A stretch of DNA of 64,000 nt. Origin: Lentisphaerae bacterium ADurb.Bin082. Lineage in GTDB: Bacteria; Verrucomicrobiota; Lentisphaeria; Oligosphaerales; Oligosphaeraceae. The notes under the pieces are model-generated. The model worked only from the letters and a program-made list of their open reading frames with translations. It made no database searches and had not been told where the DNA came from. Made by a program: the position numbers and the translations under genes. Location: positions 177,090 through 241,089 of the forward strand of contig MWEG01000034.1 of the NCBI GenBank assembly GCA_002070945.1, read 5' to 3'. Within the stretch, counting starts at the first letter, position 1, and each line of letters begins with the position of its first letter. Positions 40,603 to 50,885 of this stretch are shown piece after piece.

Positions 40603-43578
40603 ATGTTGATGTCTTTCCTTCGCCGTGTTCTGGCTGTTGGACTCATCGCCACCGGGCTGGCCGCCTGGTCGCAAGTTGTCACCGTCTATCCCAACCAGGA
40701 TTTCGAGGCGCCTGAACATGGACTTGGGCTGTGGCCGGAAAACACCTTGTCGACGCTTAACATCGACCGGAAAGTGGTCGGCACCGGAAAACAGTCGCTG
40801 CGCATTGACGTTCCCGACCCTGGCCAGCGGGCCTTTGCCATGATGTCAGCTCAGCCTTCAGTGGAAACGTTTCCACCTGAGACTTTCTTCACGATTTCCG
40901 TCCTGGTGCGCAAATCGCCCGGCATCGACAACCGCGCCATCACCTACCGGATTAACTTCCGAACACCGACTGACGCTAAGCAGAAGCTAGGGGAAATCAT
41001 CTCGACTGCCTTGCCCATGTGCAAGAAGGTCATCCCACTGAAGAGAGGCTGGGAGAAATGGCTCGGATACTTCAAGGTGCCTGAGGGCAAGTACAGCTGG
41101 CAGTTCCTGCTTGGCGTCGAACACACCCAGGGCAGCGTCTGGTTCGATGACATCGTCTTTGAAAAAGTCGATCCGAAATTGGCGAAGCCCGATGTCTGGA
41201 CGAACTGGACCCTGGGCGTTGAGATCGGCTCTCCGCCCCTGGAACGCTGGCGCAAACACGAAAACGCCAAGGGCGCTGTCTATCATGCCGGTCGCCGCTA
41301 CAATGCCTTGCTCTGGCAGTCAGCTATGGTCGAGGCTAACCTGCGGGGTGCCGAACGCGCCGCTGCCTACGCAGGCCGCACGCTCGCCGCTGGACGACAA
41401 GCCTTCACAACCTCCGAGCAACTCCTGCAAGCGATGTACGCCGCCTATGACACGGCCTTCACCTCTGGCAAGGACGATGACTGGACAGCCTTCCAGCAGG
41501 CAGCCGGCCAATTCGGCAATGCCCTTAATGCCTTGGACGCCAGCCTGAAATCATTTTGGAATGCCATGCCCGACGCTGGCTTGCCGCCGCATTTCGGCCC
41601 GGCCTCCCGCGACCAGAAAGCCCTCGAAGGCGACGGCCGCATGAACCGGCTGCTGATCGGCGTCTGGAGTCCGAGTCAGTTTATTGAGGCGGAAAAACCG
41701 TTTGGCTTTGAATTCCATTCCGCAGGCCCTGGAGAGCCAGCCGTCCATACCGAGACAGAACGCGATTTTTCCAATATCACGGCCGCCTGCGACGGCCACA
41801 CGGCCAATGGCTTTGCCGGCACTTTCGCGTACCTCAATTTCGGCACCCACGACCAGATGTATGCACCAGTCTGGCTCTATGAAAAATACCAGGACGACCC
41901 TGATTTCGCCCGCGTTTCCTGGGACGGGCATGTCGCCGAACACCGTAGCCGCACTAGAAGCTACTGCTTGAATTTCTTCCACCCGGCGGTCAAGCAGTAC
42001 ATCAACGACTACCTGGGAGAATACGCCGCCTTCTGCGCCAAGGAGCCACGCATCCTGTTCTATGAGTTCGCGGCCGAGACCATGATGAATTTCAAAACCA
42101 AAGCCGGCCTCAGGAGCATCGGCTATGGCAAACACGCGACCATCGCCTTCCGGGAACACCTGCGTCGACGCTACCAGGACATCGGCGCGGTCAATGCAGC
42201 CCTCGGAACAGACTTCGCCGACTTCAACGCCGCAGTGCAGCCGCCAGACCCGCTGGCCAAAAAACGCGAAACCGTCACCCCGCTGGACGCGGAATTCGAA
42301 ATCTTCCGGGAAAACAGCTACATGGACTTTCTAAGCAGCATCAACCAGGCCATCAAAGCGGCTGACCCGGGCAAGCCGACCGTAGCGCGGTTCTACGGCC
42401 TGATCTCCGACATGAACGGCGCACGAGCCTTTGACGTCTGCGACATCGTCTCCCATCATTGCCGCGCCCCGCGCATGCAAATGGTCTATCCGTATCTCAA
42501 CAGCATGAACCGCCATTACCGGCGCGGTCTGGCCTACATGGAGGACTTCTGGGGCTGCCAGGACGCCCAGGACCGCATTGATGAAGAGTGCGCCCAGCGC
42601 CGCGGCCTGGAAAAACACGTGGCCCGCTCCCTCATCTGGGGCCGCACCTTGCAGATGAAATGGTACTCCTACACGACCGCCGACTATCTCTTCACCTATA
42701 ACGGCAACTGGATGAGCCTCCGCCATGATCTGACCACCATGCGCTATTGCGCCCCCGCCCTGGGCGTCGCCCTCCGCAATATGGAAAATTTCGACTGGGT
42801 TCTGACCCACAGCGTCATCGCCCCTGGCCGCATCCTGCTCTTGCAGCCCTCGTCCACCATGCGCAACCTGCGGCCTTCCCAGAGCGTCGCGGGCGGCATG
42901 CTGCAGTTCCATGATTTCCTCCAGGCTAATGGCTTTGTCTATGAAAGTCTGCCTGAAGAATTCATCCTGGATGGCCGCGTTGCCTTGGGCGACTTTGATG
43001 TCGTCCTGTTGCCGCAGGCGCTGTACATGCCGGTTGCCTTGCAGACGCAGTTGGCCACTTTTGTCAATAAAGGCGGCACGCTCGTGGCACTGTCAGACCT
43101 GCCAGAGGCAGACGAGTTGGCTCGGCCAGCAGATGCGTTCCAGCGGAGGTTGAAGGCCGCAGCCGCAGATGGCCGCAAACGGCAAGTCGACGGCATGGCT
43201 TGGGCTACAGAAACTCGCCATGCCAAGGGCTATATCCTGCAAATCGCCCCTGGCGTCGGCTTTGGCGCGGGTGCATTTGGCACTAAATTGACCGCCCTGC
43301 TCAAGAAGCGGGCGGGTAGAGCCGCCTGGGCTGATGGCGATGTTTTGGAAGTCATCCTCCGCCATGCCGAAGACGGCAATGACTACCTCTTCGTGCAAAA
43401 TCCCGACCTGGATCAGGTCAGAACCGCGACGCTCCGCTTCACGGCACCCTGCGCCCAGCTGATTGATGCCAGCCTGCCCGGAGGCGTGGCGTTGCCTATG
43501 AAGGTGGACGGGACGGTGAAATCAGCCCCCATCCGGCTCGGGCCGGCGGAAACCGCCGTACTCTGGCTCAAACGCTGA
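40603..43578 (+). CDS. Secreted GH42-like glycoside hydrolase, copy 1
   Basis: The 991-residue product has a signal peptide (ending AAWSQ at about residue 24), a beta-sandwich resembling CBM4/9 (about 30-200), a TIM barrel (about 340-720) and a flavodoxin-like domain (about 730-900) with GDFDVVLLPQALYMPVALQ, the arrangement of GH42 beta-galactosidases (barrel plus trimerisation domain). YEFAAE near residue 490 and LAYMEDFWG near 645 supply Glu residues at plausible acid/base and nucleophile positions. The substrate is unknown. A second copy of equal length lies at 44919-47894. AAGGA precedes the ATG. Confidence 0.7.
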   Translation: MLMSFLRRVLAVGLIATGLAAWSQVVTVYPNQDFEAPEHGLGLWPENTLSTLNIDRKVVGTGKQSLRIDVPDPGQRAFAMMSAQPSVETFPPETFFTISVLVRKSPGIDNRAITYRINFRTPTDAKQKLGEIISTALPMCKKVIPLKRGWEKWLGYFKVPEGKYSWQFLLGVEHTQGSVWFDDIVFEKVDPKLAKPDVWTNWTLGVEIGSPPLERWRKHENAKGAVYHAGRRYNALLWQSAMVEANLRGAERAAAYAGRTLAAGRQAFTTSEQLLQAMYAAYDTAFTSGKDDDWTAFQQAAGQFGNALNALDASLKSFWNAMPDAGLPPHFGPASRDQKALEGDGRMNRLLIGVWSPSQFIEAEKPFGFEFHSAGPGEPAVHTETERDFSNITAACDGHTANGFAGTFAYLNFGTHDQMYAPVWLYEKYQDDPDFARVSWDGHVAEHRSRTRSYCLNFFHPAVKQYINDYLGEYAAFCAKEPRILFYEFAAETMMNFKTKAGLRSIGYGKHATIAFREHLRRRYQDIGAVNAALGTDFADFNAAVQPPDPLAKKRETVTPLDAEFEIFRENSYMDFLSSINQAIKAADPGKPTVARFYGLISDMNGARAFDVCDIVSHHCRAPRMQMVYPYLNSMNRHYRRGLAYMEDFWGCQDAQDRIDEECAQRRGLEKHVARSLIWGRTLQMKWYSYTTADYLFTYNGNWMSLRHDLTTMRYCAPALGVALRNMENFDWVLTHSVIAPGRILLLQPSSTMRNLRPSQSVAGGMLQFHDFLQANGFVYESLPEEFILDGRVALGDFDVVLLPQALYMPVALQTQLATFVNKGGTLVALSDLPEADELARPADAFQRRLKAAAADGRKRQVDGMAWATETRHAKGYILQIAPGVGFGAGAFGTKLTALLKKRAGRAAWADGDVLEVILRHAEDGNDYLFVQNPDLDQVRTATLRFTAPCAQLIDASLPGGVALPMKVDGTVKSAPIRLGPAETAVLWLKR

Positions 43579-43684
43579 CCCTAACCTAAACGGGCAGGCG
43601 TGACATCAACCATCCAATTTATTCCACCTCACCCGGGCTTCGCTTCGCTCACCCTGGGCTATTATGTCTCAGCCCTGCGGACCT

Positions 43685-43788
43685 TCTGCCGCAGCGCCGC
43701 TGGTTTACACCTACAACATACCCTAAAAAAATCTGCGCAATCTGCGTCATCTGAGGATAAAACAACAGTTCCTCGCCGCTCGCCGCTT
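43685..43788 (+). repeat. Dispersed repeat containing ATCTGCGTCATC
   Basis: Same family as 13381-13486 (inverted), 38588-38700 and 48004-48103. Confidence 0.75.
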
Positions 43789-43861
43789 TCCTGACTCCGC
43801 TGTGCGCAGGAACCTTGAGCCTCAATAGAGTGACCGATTACTGAACATCAGGGCCAACGCC

Positions 43862-43890
43862 TTGACAATACGGCACTAATAGGTTATTTT
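43862..43890 (+). promoter_or_regulatory. Sigma-70 promoter of the prepilin-like gene
   Basis: TTGACA (43862-43867), a 17-base spacer and TATTTT (43885-43890), 80 bases upstream of the ATG at 43971. Confidence 0.6.
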
Positions 43891-43970
43891 TGAAAGTTGG
43901 CAGAATATTGTCTTTGTGCGCCACCAGGCGAGGACTCAATAGCAGTGCGCGTGATAAAAGGAGGTTCATT

Positions 43971-44762
43971 ATGAACAGGAAGCGTCGTTGTTTTACTTTG
44001 ATTGAGCTTCTCGTGGTCATTGCCATCATCGCCATCCTGGCTGCCATGCTGCTGCCAGCGCTGTCCAAGGCTCGGGAAAAGGCTCGCAGCATCACTTGCG
44101 TCAACAACTTGAAGCAGAACAACATGGCGCGATTGTTGTACATTGACGACTACGAGGGTGTCTACGCCAACTGCTTCCGGGCCAGCACCGACTGGGTCGG
44201 CACCCTGACCAGAGGCACTGGGACCAACTACATGTCATCGAGTCCGAGTCCGCAAGAAGCCGTCTGCCCATCCCTCCCGCCACATCGTTACAGCATTGTC
44301 ACCGATCCGGTCACTAAAGCTGGCACGTACCAAGCCTACGGCGATCCACAAGCAGAAATCGGTATGTCCTTCCTCATCAGATACGCCAAGAAAAGCCCGA
44401 CTGAACAGCATAATGATTACTTCACCTTGGCCATCAAGGTCAAGGAGCCATCAAGCTTTATCCACCTGGGTGACAGCTGGTTGAGTCCTATCTTCACTCC
44501 CACGAATGGCTCTCATGTGCTTGGCATGCAGTATTCAATTGCCCGGCCCACCAGGACGACGGCGAATTACCCGAGCTACTACGTTGGTGCGCACGGCGGC
44601 AGCTCCGGCAACTTCGCTTTCCTCGACGGCCATGTGCAAAGCATCAACAGCGCCCACGGCTTCGCCGAATATTGGTGGAAGGAATACACCGCCTGGGGAG
44701 TGGCAAAGCCAACAATCTATATCTGGCGCGGGCCGACAAGCCGTGCGGCTGTCGCGCCCTGA
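43971..44762 (+). CDS. Prepilin-type protein with H-box (DUF1559-like)
   Basis: The 263-residue protein has the type IV pilin/pseudopilin leader: basic MNRKRRC, then [18 protein letters not shown] with Glu5 after the cleavage site, followed by [20 protein letters not shown]. The C-terminal part contains [17 protein letters not shown], the H-x-DG type box of the large DUF1559-like pseudopilin families of Planctomycetes and Lentisphaerae. It is probably processed by a prepilin peptidase and exported by a type II-like system; its exact role is unknown. AAGGAGGTTC precedes the start. It lies between two copies of a GH42-like gene and has its own promoter. Confidence 0.88.
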   Translation: MNRKRRCFTLIELLVVIAIIAILAAMLLPALSKAREKARSITCVNNLKQNNMARLLYIDDYEGVYANCFRASTDWVGTLTRGTGTNYMSSSPSPQEAVCPSLPPHRYSIVTDPVTKAGTYQAYGDPQAEIGMSFLIRYAKKSPTEQHNDYFTLAIKVKEPSSFIHLGDSWLSPIFTPTNGSHVLGMQYSIARPTRTTANYPSYYVGAHGGSSGNFAFLDGHVQSINSAHGFAEYWWKEYTAWGVAKPTIYIWRGPTSRAAVAP

Positions 44763-44815
44763 GGCCTAAATAGCGCCGTCGCCTAGGGCTGAAAAAGGGA
44801 TAGGCCGGGAACATC

Positions 44816-44852
44816 GGAGGGCGGAAAGGAGCCGCAATCCTTTCCGTCCTCC
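44816..44852 (+). terminator. Hairpin after the prepilin-like gene
   Basis: GGAGGGCGGAAAGGA (44816-44830) pairs with TCCTTTCCGTCCTCC (44838-44852) with one mismatch. Only TTGT follows, so it may be a weak terminator. Confidence 0.45.
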
Positions 44853-44918
44853 TTGTAAAATTTAATATTGTGTTTTCTGGACAATTTCATCAATCAAACC
44901 ACCAACCTAAGGCTCACC

Positions 44919-47894
44919 ATGTTGACATCTTTCCTTCGCCGTGTTTTGACTGTCGGACTCATTGTCGCTGGGCTGGCTGCCTGGTCGCAAGTTGTCACCG
45001 TCTATCCTAACCAGGATTTCGAGGCCCCCGAACTTGGACTGGGACTGTGGCCGGAAAACAGCCTGTCAACGCTTAACATCGACCGGGAAGCGGTCGGCGC
45101 CGGAAAGCAGTCGTTGCGCATTGACGCACCTGACCCTGGCCAGCGGGCCTTTGCCCTGATGTCAGCTCAACCTTCAGCAGAAGTGTTTCCCCCGGGGACT
45201 TTTTTCACGATTTCCGTCCTGGTGCGCAAATCGCCTGGCATCGACAACCGCGCCATCACCTACCGGATTAACTTCCGAGTGCCGACTGAGGCCAAGCAGG
45301 AGCCAGGGAAAATTATATCCACGGCCTTCCCCATGCGTAAGAAAATCATCCCCCTGGAGAATGGCTGGGAGAAATGGTTTGGCTACTTCAAAGTTCCAGA
45401 GGGCAGGTACAACTGGCAGTTCCTGCTCGGCGTCGAACACACCCAGGGCAGCGTCTGGTTCGATGACATCGTCTTTGAAAAAGTCGATCTGAAAATGGAG
45501 AAGCCCGATGTCTGGACGAACTGGACCCTGGGCGTTGAGATCGGCTCTCCACCCCTGGAGCGCTGGCGCAAACACGACAACGCCAAGGGCGCTGTCTATC
45601 ATGCCGGTCGCCGCTACAATGCCTTGCTCTGGCAATCAGCCATGGCCGAGGCCAACCTGCTGGGTGCCGAACGCGCCGCTGCCTACGCAGGCCGTACGCT
45701 CGCCGCTGAACGACAAGCCTTCGCGACCTCCGAGCAACTCCTGCAAGCGATGTACGTCGCCTATGACACGGCCTTCACTTCTGGCAAAGACGATGACTGG
45801 ACAGCCTTCCAGCAGGCCGCCGATCGATTCGGCAATGCCCTTAATGCCTTGGACGCCAGCCTCAAATCATTTTGGAATGCTACGCCCGACGCTGGCTTGC
45901 CGCCGCATTTCGGCCTGGCCTCCCGCGACCTGAAAGCGCTCGAAGGCAACGGCCGCATGAACCGACTGCTGATCGGCGTCTGGAGCCCGGGCCAGTTCAT
46001 TGAAGCGGAAAAGCCGTTCGGCTTTGAATTCCATTCCGCCGGCCCTGGCCAGCCAGCCGTCCATACCGAGACGGAACGCGATTTTTCCAATATCACAGCC
46101 TCCTGTGACGGCCACACGGCCAATGGCTTTGCCGGCACTTTCGCGTACCTCAATTTCGCCACCCACGACCAGATGTACGCCCCAGTCTGGTTTTACAAAA
46201 AACACCAGGACGACCCCGATTTCGCCCGCGTTTCCTGGGACGGACATGTCGCCGAACACCGTAGCCGCACTAGAAGCTACTGCTTGAATTTCTTCCACCC
46301 GGCAGTTAAGCAGTACATCAACGACTACCTGGGCGAATACGCCACCTTCTGCGCCAAGGAGCCACGCATCCTGTTCTATGAATTCGCGGCCGAGACTTTG
46401 ATGAATTTCAAAACCAATGCCGGCACCAGGAGCATCGGCTATGGCAAGAACGCGACGATTGCTTTCCAGGAACACCTGCGTCGACGCTATCAGGACATCG
46501 GTGCCGTCAATGCAGCCCTCGGAACAGACTTCGCCGACTTCAACGCAGCCGTACAGCCACCAGACCCGCTGGCCAAAAAACGCGAAACCGTCACCCCGCT
46601 GGACGCGGAATTCGAAATTTTCCGGGAAAACAGCTACATGGACTATCTGCGCAGCATCAACCAGGCCATCAAAGCGGCTGACCCGAATAAGCCGACGGTG
46701 GCGCGCTTCAGCGGCCTGATCAGCGACATGAACGGCGCACGAGCCTTCGACGTCTGCGACATCGTCTCCCACCATTGCCGCGCCCCGCGCATGCAAATGG
46801 TCTATCCGTATCTCAACAGCATGAACCGCCATTACCGGCGCGGTCTGGCCTACATGGAGGACTTCTGGGGCTGCCAGGACGCCCAGGACCGCATTGATGA
46901 AGAACGCGCCCAGCGCCGCGGCCTGGAAAAACACGTGGCCCGCTCCCTGGTCTGGGGCCGCACCTTGCAGATGAAATGGTACTCCTATACGACCGGAGCC
47001 TATATCTTCACCTATAACGGCAACTGGATGAGCCTCCGCCATGACCTGACCACCATGCGCTATTGCGCCCCAGCGCTGGGCGTCGCCCTCCGCAATATGG
47101 AAAACTTTGACTGGGTTCTGACCCACAGCGTCATCGCCCCTGGCCGCATCCTGCTCTTGCAGCCCTCGTCCACCATGCGCAACCTGCGGCCTTCCCAGAG
47201 CGTCGCGGGCGGCATGCAGCAATTCCACAATTTGCTCCAGGACAATGGCTTTGTCTATGAAAGCCTGCCTGAAGAATTTATCCTGGACGGTCGCGTCTCC
47301 CTGGGTGATTTTGACGTCGTCCTGTTGCCACAGGCGCTGTACATGCCGGTTGCCTTGCAGACGCAGTTGGCCACTTTTGTCAATAACGGCGGTACGCTCG
47401 TGGCACTGTCAGACCTGCCAGCGGCGGACGAGTTGGCACGGCCAGCTGACGCATTCCAGCGGACGTTGGCAGCCGCAGCCGCAGGCGGCCACGAACTGCA
47501 AGCGGACGGCATGGCTTGGGCTACTGAAACGCGCCATGGCGAGGGCTATATCCTGCAACTCGTGGCCGGCGCCGGCTTTAGCACGGATGCTCCTGCTGCT
47601 GAATTGGCCATCCTGCTCAAGGAGCGGGCGGGCCGGGTCGCCTGGGCTGATGGCGATGTTTTGGAAGTCATTCTCCGCCATGCCGAAGACGGCAATGACT
47701 ACCTCTTCGTGCAAAATCCCGACCTGGATCAGGTCAGAACCGCGACGCTCCGCTTCACGGCACCCTGCGCCCAGCTGATTGATGCCAGCCTGCCCGGAGG
47801 CGTGGCGTTGCCTATGAAGGTGGACGGGACGGTGAAATCAGCCCCCATCCGGCTCGGGCCGGCGGAAACCGCCGTACTCTGGCTCAAACGCTGA
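44919..47894 (+). CDS. Secreted GH42-like glycoside hydrolase, copy 2
   Basis: The 991-residue product matches the gene at 40603 along its whole length without insertions, with scattered changes in the N-terminal and middle regions and a 3' end that is nearly identical at DNA level, including the 200 bases after the stop. Signal peptide, CBM4/9-like sandwich, TIM barrel with YEFAAE and LAYMEDFWG, and flavodoxin-like domain are all kept, so both copies are probably active. The two flank the prepilin-like gene. The pattern suggests a duplication followed by gene conversion of the 3' part. Confidence 0.7.
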   Translation: MLTSFLRRVLTVGLIVAGLAAWSQVVTVYPNQDFEAPELGLGLWPENSLSTLNIDREAVGAGKQSLRIDAPDPGQRAFALMSAQPSAEVFPPGTFFTISVLVRKSPGIDNRAITYRINFRVPTEAKQEPGKIISTAFPMRKKIIPLENGWEKWFGYFKVPEGRYNWQFLLGVEHTQGSVWFDDIVFEKVDLKMEKPDVWTNWTLGVEIGSPPLERWRKHDNAKGAVYHAGRRYNALLWQSAMAEANLLGAERAAAYAGRTLAAERQAFATSEQLLQAMYVAYDTAFTSGKDDDWTAFQQAADRFGNALNALDASLKSFWNATPDAGLPPHFGLASRDLKALEGNGRMNRLLIGVWSPGQFIEAEKPFGFEFHSAGPGQPAVHTETERDFSNITASCDGHTANGFAGTFAYLNFATHDQMYAPVWFYKKHQDDPDFARVSWDGHVAEHRSRTRSYCLNFFHPAVKQYINDYLGEYATFCAKEPRILFYEFAAETLMNFKTNAGTRSIGYGKNATIAFQEHLRRRYQDIGAVNAALGTDFADFNAAVQPPDPLAKKRETVTPLDAEFEIFRENSYMDYLRSINQAIKAADPNKPTVARFSGLISDMNGARAFDVCDIVSHHCRAPRMQMVYPYLNSMNRHYRRGLAYMEDFWGCQDAQDRIDEERAQRRGLEKHVARSLVWGRTLQMKWYSYTTGAYIFTYNGNWMSLRHDLTTMRYCAPALGVALRNMENFDWVLTHSVIAPGRILLLQPSSTMRNLRPSQSVAGGMQQFHNLLQDNGFVYESLPEEFILDGRVSLGDFDVVLLPQALYMPVALQTQLATFVNNGGTLVALSDLPAADELARPADAFQRTLAAAAAGGHELQADGMAWATETRHGEGYILQLVAGAGFSTDAPAAELAILLKERAGRVAWADGDVLEVILRHAEDGNDYLFVQNPDLDQVRTATLRFTAPCAQLIDASLPGGVALPMKVDGTVKSAPIRLGPAETAVLWLKR

Positions 47895-48003
47895 CCCTAA
47901 CCTAAACGGGCAGGTGTGACATCAACCATCCAATTTATTCCACCTCACCCAGGGCTTCGCTTCGCTCACCCTGGACTATGATGCCTCAGCCCTGCGGGCC
48001 TTC

Positions 48004-48103
48004 GCCGCTGCGCCGCTGGTTTACGCCTACAACATACCCTAAAAAAATCTGCGCAATTTGCGTCATCTGCGGATAAAACAACAGTTCCTCGCCGCTCGCC
48101 GCT
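48004..48103 (+). repeat. Dispersed repeat containing ATCTGCGTCATC, copy after GH42-like gene 2
   Basis: It corresponds to 43685-43788 and ends at the stop codon of the phosphohexomutase gene, which runs the other way. Confidence 0.75.
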
Positions 48104-49641
48104 CAGGCGTCCTTTGCTCCGGCTTGCCGGAGGGCTGCAGCCAGCCGGTCGGTTTCGCGTCGGCAGGCGTTGACGGCATCATCGCCCCAGGCTTCCACGT
48201 TCAGCCGCAGCTTGGGTTCATTGCCGGAGGGTCGGAGTACGAACCACCAGCCGCTGTCTGCTCGGTCGCACACCATTTTCAGGTCAGGTGCAGCCAGTTT
48301 GGCTGGGCAATAGTCGCCATTGCCCAGGAAGACGCGGTCCAGGCCCAGTGCCGGGTCGTTCCGCACTTCGTATCGGGCCGTGGCCAGGGCTTGATTTTCT
48401 TTCCAGGTGCGCAGCAGCACCGGCAGGACTTCTTCCGGCGAACTCAAGTTGAAATTCACCTCGCCGCTCCAGCAGTAGCGCTGTCGCCATGATGCCAGTT
48501 CCGCCGTCAGGCTCGCCCCGCGCCGTTTCATTTCCCAGGCTAACATCAGCAGGTATAGGCTGGTCAGCATGCCGCTGTCAACGAAATGGAATTCAGGATA
48601 GAAGAAGTGGCCCGAATGTTCGCCGGCAATCGCGATTCGGTCGCAATAGGCCTCGTGCCGCATCAGCAGCTTGATTTTACCGTGCCCCACTGGCGTGTCC
48701 ATCACCTCGGTATCGTCGTTGTCGTACAAATCTACCAGGAGCTGTGAACAGCACAAGTTGCGGAAAATGAGCGGTCGCTGACCTTGTTTCCGCAGGTGCC
48801 GTGCCAGTTTGGCCTTGGCTGCCAGGGCCAGCACGAAGGAGCCTGCAATCGCCTGGCCGGTGTTGTCGGTGAATCCGGCTCGGTCAGCGTCGCCGTCAAA
48901 GCCAATGCCGAGGTCAGCGTTGTTCGCGACCACTGCCTGCCCCAGGCGTTCCATGAAGTCTGGCAGCAGTGGGTTTGGCACGCCATGCGGGAAACGCCCG
49001 TCCGGCTCCGGGTCTGTCCAGACCACGGCCAGGCCTTTGGCTGCCAGGCGGTCGGCGATCGGCTGGAAGGCGACGCCGCCAACGCCATGGCCAGCAGCTG
49101 CGACGACGGTAAAGTCTGGCTGTTCTCGGTCTGGCCAGGCGTCAAAGCCGGCCAGGCGGACCAGGTAGTCTGCAAATTCATTTTTCAGGTCGCGGCTGGT
49201 TGCCGGTGCAAGCAGCTCCATCATGCGCTGTTGCAGCCATTTCAGGTCAGCAGCGGAGAAGGGGGCGGCACCGGCGTGGACCATTTTGATGCCGTTATAG
49301 GCGGCCGGGTTGTGCGAAGCCGTGATCATGGCGCCGCCAGCATAGCGCTCCGGGCGCTGGCCGCAGGCATAGTACACGTGTTCCGTTGAGACCAGGCCCA
49401 AGTCCTCGGCCTGGCCGCCGCCTGCCACCACCCCGCGGCAGAAGGCCAGACGCAATTCCGGCGAGGTCAAGCGAGCGTCATAGCCGACCACTATGCGGGG
49501 ATTGGATTTGCCCAGGGCTGTCAGCCGTTCCGCCATAGCTCGGCCCGCCAGAAATACGGTGTCGACGTTGAGTTCTTCCGGATAGAGTCCGCGTATGTCG
49601 TCCCGCTTGAAAATTTTCCGAATGTCAACCGTTGTCGTCAT
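48103..49641 (-). CDS. Phosphomannomutase/phosphoglucomutase
   Basis: Alpha-D-phosphohexomutases interconvert hexose 1- and 6-phosphates through a phosphoserine. The 512-residue protein has the active-site TASHNP (Ser109), the metal loop GFDGDADRAGF near 250, the sugar-binding GEHSGHFFYPE and the C-terminal phosphate-binding RPSGNEPKLRLN. It probably makes mannose-1-P or glucose-1-P for cell-surface sugars. The start at 49641 (MTTTVDIRK) follows AGGGAA; a longer frame to 49713 has no similarity. Confidence 0.92.
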   Translation of the reverse strand: MTTTVDIRKIFKRDDIRGLYPEELNVDTVFLAGRAMAERLTALGKSNPRIVVGYDARLTSPELRLAFCRGVVAGGGQAEDLGLVSTEHVYYACGQRPERYAGGAMITASHNPAAYNGIKMVHAGAAPFSAADLKWLQQRMMELLAPATSRDLKNEFADYLVRLAGFDAWPDREQPDFTVVAAAGHGVGGVAFQPIADRLAAKGLAVVWTDPEPDGRFPHGVPNPLLPDFMERLGQAVVANNADLGIGFDGDADRAGFTDNTGQAIAGSFVLALAAKAKLARHLRKQGQRPLIFRNLCCSQLLVDLYDNDDTEVMDTPVGHGKIKLLMRHEAYCDRIAIAGEHSGHFFYPEFHFVDSGMLTSLYLLMLAWEMKRRGASLTAELASWRQRYCWSGEVNFNLSSPEEVLPVLLRTWKENQALATARYEVRNDPALGLDRVFLGNGDYCPAKLAAPDLKMVCDRADSGWWFVLRPSGNEPKLRLNVEAWGDDAVNACRRETDRLAAALRQAGAKDA

Positions 49642-49809
49642 GGCCGTGTTCCCTTTTGCAAAAAAGAAAAAAGCATTGTCGCCGTTGGCAATGCCGGCGT
49701 TCTTGGTTATCATAATATATCAGTTGATTCATTTCCTGCCCGGGATGGAAAACACTGTCCTGGCGCCGAAGCCCGGCAGGCGGCGCTGAAATTAAGGGAG
49801 AAGGCTAAC

Positions 49810-50874
49810 ATGGCGAAACAGGCGAAAATTCGTTTTGGGGCGATTGGCTGCGGCGGCATGGGCACGCATCGCATCAAGCAGATGGTGTCGCACGAACTCG
49901 GCGTGGAACTGGTGGCTGCGGTCGATATTGACCCGCCCCGCTTGGACAACTTGGCCGAAGTCATCGGCAGCAACGCCTTCGTCCGCTACACTGGCGTCAA
50001 CGACTACAAGCGCATGATTGACGAGAACGAGCTTGACGCCGTCGGCATCTTCACGCCGCACATTCCGCATTACGACCACCTCAAGTACGCCCTCCTGAAG
50101 GGCCGAAATGTCCTGATCGAAAAACCCATGGTCTGCGGCGCCGCCAATGCCCTCGAAGTCACCAAGCTGGCCAAGGACAAGGGAGTCACCGCCCTCCTCA
50201 CCTACCAGCGCCACTATGAATTGAAATTCATGAAGGCCCGAGAACTGATCGCTAAAGGCGCTATCGGCGATTTGACTAACTTTTTCGTGTACATGGCTCA
50301 GGACTGGTGTGGACGGACCTGGCGAGGCGAGCCGGAATTCTCCGGCGGCGGCCAGATCAACGACTCCGGCAGCCATTACCAAGACATCCTCCTGTGGATG
50401 ACCGGCCTGCTGCCAGTCAGCGCGGAAGGACATATCGACTCAATCTACCGCGGCAAGAAACTCAAGGTCGAATACAACGGCTCCTTCAACGTCGCATTGA
50501 CCGGCGGCGTCAGCGGCCGCGTCGTCATTCTCAGCGATATCCCAGGCGGATTTGTGGACGATGTCCGCATCTGCGGCACTAAAGGCAGCATCTTCTTCCG
50601 CGGCGACCAAGTCATCCTGTTTGACCAGGACACTAAGGAGTACACCGAAGTGCCGCTGTCGCGCCCGGCCGGATACCCGCTCTCACCGGTGGACAACTTC
50701 GTCAAGCTGCTGCGCAAAAAGGTCAGAATCAACCGCGTGCCGTTTATTTTCGGCAGCCGCGTCGCTCTGCTGACCGAAGCGATGCTTCGCTCCGGACACC
50801 AGAAAGGCAAGAAAATCCTCTGCGCCGACATCCTGAAAGAGTCGAACCACACCATGGCCGACCTGGAAGACTAA
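49810..50874 (+). CDS. Gfo/Idh/MocA family oxidoreductase
   Basis: The 354-residue protein has an N-terminal Rossmann fold (IRFGAIGCGGMGTHR, Gly13, Gly15, Gly18), the cofactor/substrate motif VLIEKPM near residue 103, and a C-terminal beta-sheet domain with GGGQINDSGSHYQDILLW, in which the Asp and His are typical of the active site. Such NAD(P)-dependent enzymes oxidise sugars or inositols; the substrate is unknown. GGGAGAAGG precedes the start. It lies upstream of a GH106-like gene, so a role in handling the released sugar is plausible. Confidence 0.88.
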   Translation: MAKQAKIRFGAIGCGGMGTHRIKQMVSHELGVELVAAVDIDPPRLDNLAEVIGSNAFVRYTGVNDYKRMIDENELDAVGIFTPHIPHYDHLKYALLKGRNVLIEKPMVCGAANALEVTKLAKDKGVTALLTYQRHYELKFMKARELIAKGAIGDLTNFFVYMAQDWCGRTWRGEPEFSGGGQINDSGSHYQDILLWMTGLLPVSAEGHIDSIYRGKKLKVEYNGSFNVALTGGVSGRVVILSDIPGGFVDDVRICGTKGSIFFRGDQVILFDQDTKEYTEVPLSRPAGYPLSPVDNFVKLLRKKVRINRVPFIFGSRVALLTEAMLRSGHQKGKKILCADILKESNHTMADLED

Positions 50875-50885
50875 GCCACGCCGCG

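Larger units (their letters stand above)
43579..43970. other. Intergenic region with a dispersed repeat and the prepilin promoter
   Basis: No gene is supported. The first 200 bases are repeated almost exactly after the second GH42-like gene (47895-48103). A sigma-70 promoter lies at the right end. Confidence 0.75.

Noticed and set aside
45867..47228. A 453-residue minus-strand frame within the second GH42-like gene
   Set aside because: A similar but interrupted frame exists opposite the paralogue, which shows it is not conserved as a gene.
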